A stretch of DNA of 64,000 nucleotides, from NCBI RefSeq assembly GCF_037911585.1, contig NZ_JBAJNS010000001.1:2660001-2724000 (forward strand), in the 5' to 3' direction. Positions 57,886 through 64,000 of this stretch are shown here, one piece after another (position 1 is the first letter of the stretch; the number at the start of each line of letters is the position of its first letter). The translations under genes and the position numbers were made by a program. Below the pieces are notes generated by a model. That model was not told the DNA's origin. It was given only the letters and a program-made list of their open reading frames with translations, and made no database searches. The DNA comes from Streptomyces sp. GSL17-111 (GTDB taxonomy: Bacteria > Actinomycetota > Actinomycetes > Streptomycetales > Streptomycetaceae).

Positions 57886-59160
57886 GTGACTGATGCCAAA
57901 CCGGCGGAGATCGCCCTCGGCGGGGTGCCCGTGCACCAGTACCTCGCGGCGCGGGCCCAGGAACTCGCCGCACAGGTCGTGGACGAGCTCGCCGCGCAGT
58001 TGCCGGCCTACGCGTCGCTGCCACCGGAGGAGCTGCGCAACGAGATCCTGCGCGTGGCGCACCAGTGCGTCCAGGGGTTCGTGGACGTGCTGCGCACCGG
58101 GCGTCTGCCGGACCCCGAGCAGCTCGACCGGATCCGCGAGTCGGCGGTGCGCCGCGCCGAGGAGGGGCTGCACATGGACTCCGTGATCAGCGCCTACCAC
58201 CTCGGTGCGCAGGTCTGCCTGGACGCGGTGGCGCCGAAGGCGGGACCGCAGGACGTCCAAGCGGTCCTCGCGCTCAACCGGTTGCTCATGCAGTACCTCC
58301 AGCGGGTGACGGCGGCCGGGGTGGGCGGGTACGTGCAGGAGCGGCAGGCGGCCTCCGGCGTGGAGCACTCGGCGCGGCAGGCACTGCTGGACGCGCTGCT
58401 CGGCGGCGACTCCGCGCAGGACGCCGCCGACCGGGCCGGCGTCCGGCTGCCCGCCCGCTACCTGGTCCTGAGCCTGGCGGTGGGCGGCCACCGGGACGAG
58501 CGGGCACCCGGCGTGGATCCGGTCGTCGCGGGCCGCCGCAAGGTGCGCCGGCTGCGGGTGGAGCTGGAGCGGCACGTGCGCGGGGTGGCGCTGTCGGCCC
58601 TGTCGGCGGACGGTGGCCTGGCCCTGCTGCCCTGGGAACGTGAACCGGCCGGTGAGCCGGGCGAGACGGCTCCCGGCGACGTCCCGGAGACCGCCGGAGC
58701 GTGGGCGGCCGGGGTGCTCGGCCACATGGCGCGGGTGTCGGGCGCGACGATCACGGCGGGTCTCGTCGTGGCGGCCCCGGACCACGTCCGGGAGGGGGCG
58801 CGGCTGGCCGGGGACGTCCGGAAGGTCGCGCAGGCGTCGGGACGTCCGCCGGGGCTGTACCGGCTGGCCGACGTGCTGCTGGAGTACCAGCTGACGCGGC
58901 CGGGGCCGGCCCGGGCGCAGCTGTCCGCCCTGCTGGCCCCCCTGGTCGGCAGGCCGGAGCTCCTGGAGACGTTGCGGACGTACCTGGCGGGCGGCATGGA
59001 CCGGCGCGGCACGGCCGAGCGGCTGGGCGTCCACCCGAACACCCTCGACTACCGGCTGCGGCGCGTCACGGCGCTGACGGGGCTGGACGCCACCCGCCCC
59101 GGGGACCTGGCCCGGGTGCAGGCGGCGCTGGCGGCCTACGACGCCGACCGGTACCGCTGA
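57886..59160 (+). CDS. PucR/CdaR-type HTH regulator
   Basis: 424 residues. An N-terminal RsbRD-like helical region (about 15-150, LAAQVVDELAAQLPAYASLP) and a GGDEF-like degenerate middle (about 180-320) precede the C-terminal PucR HTH_30 (about 362-415: LRTYLAGGMDRRGTAERLGV, HPNTLDYRLRRVTALTG). Such regulators often control purine or siderophore use and differentiation. The start is a GTG; the gene stands alone. Confidence 0.87.
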   Translation: MTDAKPAEIALGGVPVHQYLAARAQELAAQVVDELAAQLPAYASLPPEELRNEILRVAHQCVQGFVDVLRTGRLPDPEQLDRIRESAVRRAEEGLHMDSVISAYHLGAQVCLDAVAPKAGPQDVQAVLALNRLLMQYLQRVTAAGVGGYVQERQAASGVEHSARQALLDALLGGDSAQDAADRAGVRLPARYLVLSLAVGGHRDERAPGVDPVVAGRRKVRRLRVELERHVRGVALSALSADGGLALLPWEREPAGEPGETAPGDVPETAGAWAAGVLGHMARVSGATITAGLVVAAPDHVREGARLAGDVRKVAQASGRPPGLYRLADVLLEYQLTRPGPARAQLSALLAPLVGRPELLETLRTYLAGGMDRRGTAERLGVHPNTLDYRLRRVTALTGLDATRPGDLARVQAALAAYDADRYR

Positions 59161-59262
59161 CCGGCACCTCTGGCCGGCCGCGCCACCGCCTCTCCCGCAC
59201 GCGCGTTGTGACGCGTCATGAACCCGCGTGGAAAGTCCGCCCGACGGCGTGAACCGGGCGCG

Positions 59263-59784
59263 TCAGCCGGGCTTCTCGTCCAGGGACTCGGTCAGCACGC
59301 GCAGGGTCTCGGCCAGGGCCTCCCGCTGGTCCGGGCCGAGCGCCGAGAGCAGCCGCCGCTGGGTGGCGACGTGGTCCGGCAGGACCCGGTCGATGAGCTC
59401 CCGCCCCGCGTCGGTGAGGGCGACGACGACGCTGCGGCCGTCCGACGCGCTGCGGGCGCGGGCCACCAGGCCTCGTCCCTCCAGCCGGTCGAGCCGCTGG
59501 GTGATGGCACCCGACGTCACCATGCCGGACCGCATCAGCTCGGCCGGTGTCAGCCGGTGCGGCGGGTCACTGCGCCGCAGGGTGGCGAGGACGTCGAAGG
59601 ACGCGCCGTCCAGGCCGTGTTCGGCGAACGTCCGCCGCATCTCGGCGCCGAACAGCTGCGACAGCCGCGACAGCCGTCCGACGACGGCCATCGACGAGAC
59701 GTCCAGGTCCGGCCGCTGGGCCCGCCACTGCGCGAGCACCCGGTCCACGTGATCGGTCACCACGCCAGCGTATGCCCCGGTCAT
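59263..59784 (-). CDS. MarR-family regulator
   Basis: 173 residues from an ATG with GGAGG upstream. The winged HTH is at about 60-125 (FDVLATLRRSDPPHRLTPAE, GAITQRLDRLEGRGLVARAR, SDGRSVVVALTDAGREL). The gene is divergent from the EamA exporter and probably represses it through the CTTAGcaCTAAG sites between them. Confidence 0.9.
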   Translation of the reverse strand: MTGAYAGVVTDHVDRVLAQWRAQRPDLDVSSMAVVGRLSRLSQLFGAEMRRTFAEHGLDGASFDVLATLRRSDPPHRLTPAELMRSGMVTSGAITQRLDRLEGRGLVARARSASDGRSVVVALTDAGRELIDRVLPDHVATQRRLLSALGPDQREALAETLRVLTESLDEKPG

Positions 59785-59861
59785 CGGCCCTCCGCTTCCC
59801 CATGGACGCGTCCATGGACTCGAGTCTCCGCCCGTCCGGAGAGGCGTTCCGGGCCTCCCCG

Positions 59862-59898
59862 TGGACATTTATCTTAGCACTAAGCTACATTAGCTTAA
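59862..59898 (+). promoter_or_regulatory. Leaderless promoter with overlapping MarR operator
   Basis: TGGACA (59862-59867) and TACATT (59886-59891) are 18 bases apart, and the predicted transcription start falls on the A of the EamA ATG at 59898. Between them, CTTAGcaCTAAG (59873-59884) is a palindrome, and a second partial copy (GCTTAatgCTAAGC) overlaps the start codon. Confidence 0.65.
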
Positions 59899-60848
59899 TG
59901 CTAAGCAATCGACTGGCGCTCCTGCTCGTGACGGCCCTCGCACCCGCCCTGTGGGGCAGCACCTACCTCGTGACCACCGAGCTGCTACCCCCGGACCGCC
60001 CCCTCCTCGCCGCCGTCCTGCGCGCACTGCCCGCCGGTCTGCTGCTCGTCGCCCTCACCCGGCGCCTCCCGCGGGGATCCTGGTGGTGGCGGGCCCTCGT
60101 CCTGGGCTCGCTCAACATCGGCGTCTTCTTCGCCCTGCTCTTCATCGCCGCCTACCGGCTCCCCGGCGGCGTCGCGGCGACGGTGGGCGCCGTGCAGCCG
60201 CTCATCGCCGCCGGGCTCGCGGCCGGACTGCTCGGGGAGCGGCTCTCGCCGCGCGTCCTCCTCGCGGGCCTGGCCGGGGTCGCGGGCGTGAGCCTGCTCG
60301 TCCTGCGCGCCGACGCCCGGCTCGACCCGCTCGGCGTCGCGGCCGCCCTCGGGGGCGCGGCGGTCATGGCCCTCGGCGTCGCCCTCAGCAAGAAGTGGAC
60401 CTCCCCCGCGCCCCTGCTGGCCGTCACCGGCTGGCAGCTCGTCGCGGGCGGCGTCGTCCTGCTGCCGCTCGCCCTCCTCGTGGAGGGCCCGCCCCCGGCC
60501 ACGCTGACCGGGGAGAACCTGGCCGGATACGCCTACCTCGCGATCATCGGCTCCGCACTGGCCTACGCGCTGTGGTTCCGGGGTATTCGTGCCCTGTCGA
60601 CCACCAACGTCACCTTCCTCGGACTGCTCAGCCCGCTCGTCGCGACGACGCTCGGCTGGGCCGTGCTCGACCAGCGGCTCACCGCGCCGCAGGTGCTCGG
60701 CGGGCTGGTCGTCCTCGCGGCGCTCGTCGCCGCCCAGGCCCGGCCCCGGCGCCGGGGCGGGGAGCGTGTGGTCGCGACGTCGGTGCGGCCGCCCGCGTCC
60801 CCGGACGAGCGGGCCGACCGGGCCCGGCGGGCCACGCTGACCCGCTGA
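59898..60848 (+). CDS. EamA/DMT-family transporter
   Basis: 316 residues with ten membrane helices in two EamA repeats: LAPALWGSTYLVTTELLPP at the front, VAATVGAVQPLIAAGLAAGL at the end of repeat one, and SALAYALWFRGIRALSTTNV in repeat two. There is no ribosome site before the ATG; the promoter suggests a leaderless message. It probably exports a metabolite or drug. An NmrA-like reductase follows in the same direction. Confidence 0.9.
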   Translation: MLSNRLALLLVTALAPALWGSTYLVTTELLPPDRPLLAAVLRALPAGLLLVALTRRLPRGSWWWRALVLGSLNIGVFFALLFIAAYRLPGGVAATVGAVQPLIAAGLAAGLLGERLSPRVLLAGLAGVAGVSLLVLRADARLDPLGVAAALGGAAVMALGVALSKKWTSPAPLLAVTGWQLVAGGVVLLPLALLVEGPPPATLTGENLAGYAYLAIIGSALAYALWFRGIRALSTTNVTFLGLLSPLVATTLGWAVLDQRLTAPQVLGGLVVLAALVAAQARPRRRGGERVVATSVRPPASPDERADRARRATLTR

Positions 60849-60870
60849 CCCGCTGACGGCCGCGCCACCG

Positions 60871-60915
60871 CACCATCCGCACCATCCGTGCCACCCGCAC
60901 CACCCGCACCACCCG
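60871..60915. repeat. Short tandem repeat, 5 x 9 bp
   Basis: Five head-to-tail copies of CACCAYCCG (one copy TGCCACCCG) lie in the 100-base gap between the EamA and NmrA-like genes. Confidence 0.75.
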
Positions 60916-60949
60916 AGACGTCCGTCATCGACAGAAAGAGCTGACCACC

Positions 60950-61603
60950 ATGCGCATCACCGTGTTCGGAGCCGCCGGAGGCGTGGGAAGCCGGGTCGTC
61001 GCCGAGGCCGTGTCCCGGGGCCACGACGTCACCGCCGTCGTCCGCGACACCACCCGCTTCCCCTCCCTGCACCCGGGCGCCATCCACCGGACGGGCGACG
61101 CCGCCCGGCCCGAGGACGTCGCGGCGCTCGCGGCCGACCAGGACGTCGTCATCACCGCGACGCGTCCCGCCCCCGGCCAGGAGCACGAACTCCCCCGCAC
61201 CACGGCCGCGTTGATGTCCGCCCTCGCAGAGGTGCCCGGTCCGTCGGGGACGGGCGTGCGGCTCCTCGTGGTCGGCGGCGCCGGCGGGCTGACCGTGCCC
61301 GGGACGGGCGGCACCGTCCTCGACCAGCCCGACTTCCCGCCCTTCCTCGTCCCCATCGCACGGGCCTGCAACGAGCAGCTCGCCGTCTGCCGCGCCGAGA
61401 CCCGCGTCGACTGGACCTACCTGAGCCCGGCCTCCCTGCTGGAGCCCGGTGAGCGGACGGGCCGCTACCGGCTGGGCACCGACGAGCTCCTCATCGACGC
61501 CGACGGCCACTCCAGGATCTCCATGGAGGACCTGGCCGTGGCGCTGCTGGACGAGGCCGAGAACCCCCGGCACCGGCGGGTCCGGTTCACCGCCGCCTAC
61601 TGA
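60950..61603 (+). CDS. NAD(P)-binding NmrA/SDR-like reductase
   Basis: 217 residues. The Rossmann motif is ITVFGAAGGVGSRVVAEAVS at the N-terminus, with VTAVVRDTTRF next and the family's RLLVVGGAGGLTVPG and DWTYLSPASLLEPGERTGRY later. The active Tyr/Lys pair of classical dehydrogenases is absent, so it may be an atypical SDR that binds NAD(P) as a sensor. GAAAGAG precedes the ATG. Probably cotranscribed with EamA. Confidence 0.87.
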   Translation: MRITVFGAAGGVGSRVVAEAVSRGHDVTAVVRDTTRFPSLHPGAIHRTGDAARPEDVAALAADQDVVITATRPAPGQEHELPRTTAALMSALAEVPGPSGTGVRLLVVGGAGGLTVPGTGGTVLDQPDFPPFLVPIARACNEQLAVCRAETRVDWTYLSPASLLEPGERTGRYRLGTDELLIDADGHSRISMEDLAVALLDEAENPRHRRVRFTAAY

Positions 61604-61676
61604 GCCCGCCGCAGGCCGGGCCCACCGCGGGGCCGGACGCCCGCGCTTGCCCTCCCCGGTACCGGACGCCTATGGT

Positions 61677-61705
61677 TTGGGCAGTCGCCCAATGCGATTG
61701 CCCAA
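61677..61705. promoter_or_regulatory. Probable TetR operator
   Basis: TTGGGC-AGTC-GCCCAA is a palindrome at 61677-61692, and a further half-site TTGCCCAA follows at 61698-61705, so TTGGGCA also pairs with TGCCCAA over 29 bases. It lies 43 bases before the TetR start. Confidence 0.6.
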
Positions 61706-61747
61706 GAAGCTGTCCAGGGCGTCCGGAACCAGGAGCCGGGAGCGGGA

Positions 61748-62359
61748 ATGAACGCGTCACCATCCGCCCGGCGCGGCCGTGAGGTGCGGGAGCGCCTGCG
61801 GACGGCCGCCGCCGAACTCATCGCGGAACGCGGCTGGAACGCCGTCAGCACCCGCCTCCTGGCCGACCGGGCCGGCGTGGGGCCCGGTCTCGTCCACTAC
61901 CACTTCCCCTCCCTCCAGGCGCTGCTGTCCGAAGCGGCGCTCGGGACCGTCCGCGCGCTGGCCGATGAGCTGGGGGCCCTCCTCGACCGCGCGGACGGAC
62001 TCGACGACGGCCTGACGGCCCTCCTCGCCGCGCTGGACCACTACGACGGCCGGGACGCCACGTCCCTGCTGTTCAGCGAGGTGTACCTGGCCGCCGCCCG
62101 CGACGCGGAGCTGGGCGCCTCCCTCGCCGACGTCCTCGCCGCCACCCGGAGCCGCATCGCCCGCTGGCTGGCCGCACACGACGCCCCCACGCCCGAGGAC
62201 ACCGCCGCCGTCCTCACCGCCGCACTCGACGGCGTCATGCTGCACCGGCCGCTCGACGCGCACCTGACCTCCGCGCACGTCGCCCCGGTGCTCCGGCGCG
62301 CCCTGCACCCCCGAACCCCACCCGCCGGCCGGACCGGCGAAAGGAACGGCCAGACATGA
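61748..62359 (+). CDS. TetR-family regulator
   Basis: 203 residues from an ATG with GGAGCGGGA upstream. The HTH is at about 14-62 (LRTAAAELIAERGWNAVSTR, GVGPGLVHYHFPSLQALLS). Its stop is overlapped by the mini-ORF that precedes the monooxygenase, so the two genes form a unit. The palindrome upstream suggests autorepression with derepression by a substrate of the monooxygenase. Confidence 0.9.
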   Translation: MNASPSARRGREVRERLRTAAAELIAERGWNAVSTRLLADRAGVGPGLVHYHFPSLQALLSEAALGTVRALADELGALLDRADGLDDGLTALLAALDHYDGRDATSLLFSEVYLAAARDAELGASLADVLAATRSRIARWLAAHDAPTPEDTAAVLTAALDGVMLHRPLDAHLTSAHVAPVLRRALHPRTPPAGRTGERNGQT

Positions 62360-62373
62360 AGGCGGTCACATGA
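62356..62373 (+). CDS. Five-codon leader ORF MKAVT
   Basis: ATG AAG GCG GTC ACA TGA overlaps the TetR stop at its start and the monooxygenase ATG at its end (ATGA both times). It arises from a 14-base tandem duplication (ATGAAGGCGGTCAC then ATGAAGGCAGTCAT). It may simply be a duplicate start region or may pass ribosomes from tetR to the monooxygenase. Confidence 0.5.
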   Translation: MKAVT

Positions 62374-63548
62374 AGGCAGTCATCTGCGGCGCCGGGATCT
62401 CCGGACTCGCCCTCGCGGGGCGGCTGGAGCGGCACGGCTGGGACGTCGTCGTCCTGGAGAAGGCGCCCGGTCCACGCAGCCAGGGCTACATGATCGACTT
62501 CTTCGGTCCCGGCTACGACGCCGCCGACGCGATGGGCGTCCTGCCCCGCATCCGCGAGCTCGGATACCGCGTCCGGGAGGCCGCCTACTTCGACGAGACC
62601 GGCCGCCGCCGCGCCGGGCTCGACTACCGGCGCTTCGCCGACGCCCTCGGCGGACGGCTGCTCAGCATCATGCGGCCCGACCTGGAGACGGCCCTGCGCG
62701 AGCACCTCTCCCCCGCCGTCGACCTCCGCCACGGCACCGGCCCCGCAAGCGTCGACGCCCACCCCGACGGCGTCCACCTCACCCTCACCGACGGGACGGC
62801 GCTCAACGCGGACCTCCTCGTCGGCGCGGACGGCGTCCACTCCACCGTCCGCCGCCTGGTCTTCGGCGAAGAGGACCGCTACCTGCGCCACCTGGGCTTC
62901 CACACCGCCGCGTTCCTCTTCACCGACCCGGAGCTGCGGGCCCGGGTCCGCGACCGCTTCGCGCTCACCGACACCACCGGACGTCAGATGGGCTTCTACT
63001 CCCTGCGTGACGGCCGCACCGCCGCCTTCGCCGTCCACCGCACCGACTCCACCGGCACCGACGCCCTCCCCGACGACCCGCGCGCCGCCCTCCGTCGCGC
63101 CTACGGCACCCTCGGCTGGTGGGCGCCGCGCGCCCTCGACCGCTGTCCGCCGGGCGACGAGGTGTACTACGACCAGGTGGCCCAGATCGAGATGGACCGC
63201 TGGACGCACGGCCGCGTCACCCTCGTCGGCGACGCCTGCGGCGCCGTCTCCCTCCTCGCCGGCCAGGGCGCCTCCCTCGGCATCGCGGGCGCGTACCTCC
63301 TCGCGGAGGAGCTGGGCCGCACCCCCTCCCTCGCCGACGCGCTGGCCCGCTACGAGCGGACCTGGCGTCCCGTGGTGACGGAGAGGCAGCGCGTCGCCCG
63401 CACGGCCGCCCGCTGGTTCCTCCCCGAGTCCGCCTGGCGACTCCGCGTCCGACGCCTCCTCCTGCACGCCTCCTCCCTGCCCGGCGCCGACCGCGTCCTC
63501 TCCACCGCCCTCGTCGGCAAACCCACCCCCCTCCCCACTCCTCGGTAG
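62370..63548 (+). CDS. FAD-dependent monooxygenase (PHBH family)
   Basis: 392 residues. The FAD motif is VICGAGISGLALAGRLERHG, the DG motif LLVGADGVHSTVRRLVFG (about 152-169) and the GD motif RVTLVGDACGAVSLLAGQGA (about 286-305). This is the set of flavin hydroxylases related to TetX and aromatic hydroxylases; substrate unknown. It is coupled to the upstream TetR gene through overlapping starts. Confidence 0.92.
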   Translation: MKAVICGAGISGLALAGRLERHGWDVVVLEKAPGPRSQGYMIDFFGPGYDAADAMGVLPRIRELGYRVREAAYFDETGRRRAGLDYRRFADALGGRLLSIMRPDLETALREHLSPAVDLRHGTGPASVDAHPDGVHLTLTDGTALNADLLVGADGVHSTVRRLVFGEEDRYLRHLGFHTAAFLFTDPELRARVRDRFALTDTTGRQMGFYSLRDGRTAAFAVHRTDSTGTDALPDDPRAALRRAYGTLGWWAPRALDRCPPGDEVYYDQVAQIEMDRWTHGRVTLVGDACGAVSLLAGQGASLGIAGAYLLAEELGRTPSLADALARYERTWRPVVTERQRVARTAARWFLPESAWRLRVRRLLLHASSLPGADRVLSTALVGKPTPLPTPR

Positions 63549-63554
63549 ACGGCT

Positions 63555-64000
63555 TCAGGCCTCGCGGGCCCCTGCGGCGGCCCGCCGTCCCGGACGGCGC
63601 TCCAGCGGCACGACCACCGAGCTCCAGAAGCGGTCCACCGAGTCGTACACACTGCGGATGAAGCCTGTCTCGGCATGACCGCGTGAGCTGCCCATCCCCT
63701 TGAAGAGAGACAGCTTGAAGCCCGTGATCCGGACGTCGGACTCCTGGGGCAGAAGGTCACCGGGCTCGGGTCGCAGCCGCTCGAGCGTTCCCCGCGGACC
63801 GTTCGGCCGGCCTTCGAGGAGAGTCTCGACGTGCAGGTCGGCCGGGGCGTCGGAGAGTTGGCGGACGAGGCGCTTCGCCCAGGTGAGGGGGTAGCCGCTC
63901 TCGGCGGGGGGAATCTCCATGGACGTACGCAACTTTCCGGTGCGCAGGTCCGCGACGATGGCCAAGGTCCCCGGAGCACCCTCCACCCGTACCTCGGCCT
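63555..64000 (-). CDS. Unknown conserved protein, N-terminus outside window
   Basis: The frame runs past the right edge; the visible 148 residues form the C-terminal part: VEGAPGTLAIVADLRTGKLR, LTWAKRLVRQLSDAPADLHV, VRITGFKLSLFKGMGSSRGH and FIRSVYDSVDRFWSSVVVPL. The pattern recalls a conserved actinobacterial protein of unknown function, about twice this length. No motif of an enzyme family is seen. It is convergent with the monooxygenase, 6 bases apart. Confidence 0.7.
   Translation of the reverse strand, partial: AEVRVEGAPGTLAIVADLRTGKLRTSMEIPPAESGYPLTWAKRLVRQLSDAPADLHVETLLEGRPNGPRGTLERLRPEPGDLLPQESDVRITGFKLSLFKGMGSSRGHAETGFIRSVYDSVDRFWSSVVVPLERRPGRRAAAGAREA

Noticed and set aside
1..64000. 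CRISPR arrays or transposases
   Set aside because: No regularly spaced repeats with unique spacers and no DDE or serine transposase motifs were seen; the only recombinase is the AICE integrase.

Overview
The window looks like a chromosomal segment of a Streptomyces (very high G+C, GTG starts, strong codon bias, several families typical of the genus: NsdA-like regulator, TadA-associated protein, SigF/SigN pair, subtilisin inhibitor, DUF6153, ABC transporter of the DrrAB type). The order upp - small ORF - tadA-associated protein - tadA - tRNA-Ser - (insertion) - small ORF - sigF - sigN matches, from memory, the conserved neighbourhood around SCO4034-SCO4041 of S. coelicolor. I could run no search, so family names rest on motifs read directly from the translations.

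Layout. 1-15.6 kb: end of an MFS transporter, a PAS/SpoIIE/HATPase phosphatase, a type II NADH dehydrogenase, a TetR regulator, an ECF sigma factor fused to a zinc finger, membrane segment and NPCBM-like sensor domain, an isolated asparagine-synthase-like protein, an NsdA-like regulator, lhgO, trmB and a PrsW protease. 15.6-17.7 kb: a decaying DUF5753/DUF397 regulator pair (both frameshifted), a PPOX enzyme and an unknown protein. 17.8-31.9 kb: DM13 protein, DUF4097 lipoprotein, a divergent reductase/TetR pair with an operator, an M23 endopeptidase behind a c-di-AMP (ydaO/yuaA) riboswitch, a membrane SpoIIE phosphatase, a DrrAB exporter, DedA, a secreted M28 aminopeptidase, a LytR_C protein, upp and tadA.

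31.95-46.1 kb: an actinomycete integrative and conjugative element (AICE) of about 14 kb integrated in tRNA-Ser(CGA). It is bounded by an 89-bp identical repeat (31953-32041 and 46039-46127). From left to right it carries a TIGR02391-like cargo gene, int, xis, a 13-copy GTAGCGGA array, a DUF3631 ATPase, a small Cys/His protein, a primase-polymerase replication protein, the FtsK-like transfer ATPase, a tightly overlapping spread/transfer operon (including a DUF2637 SpdB protein, a cytosine methylase and a diguanylate cyclase), a KilB-like protein and a GntR/UTRA repressor with its CCCTAGGG operators. Replication, excision and transfer genes are all read leftward, and the repressor probably holds the element silent.

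46.3-64 kb: a small membrane protein, sigF and sigN, a DHA2-type exporter facing a TetR gene, an amidohydrolase, a subtilisin inhibitor, a membrane-tethered HTH protein with an extracellular domain, a TSUP transporter, a DUF305/DUF6153 pair, a PucR regulator, a MarR/EamA pair with an operator lying inside a probable leaderless promoter, an NmrA-like reductase, a TetR-monooxygenase unit and the start of an unknown protein. The stretches most worth follow-up are the repeat array and regulatory DNA of the AICE, its diguanylate cyclase and cargo gene, the transmembrane sigma-factor fusion, and the orphan asparagine-synthase-like protein.
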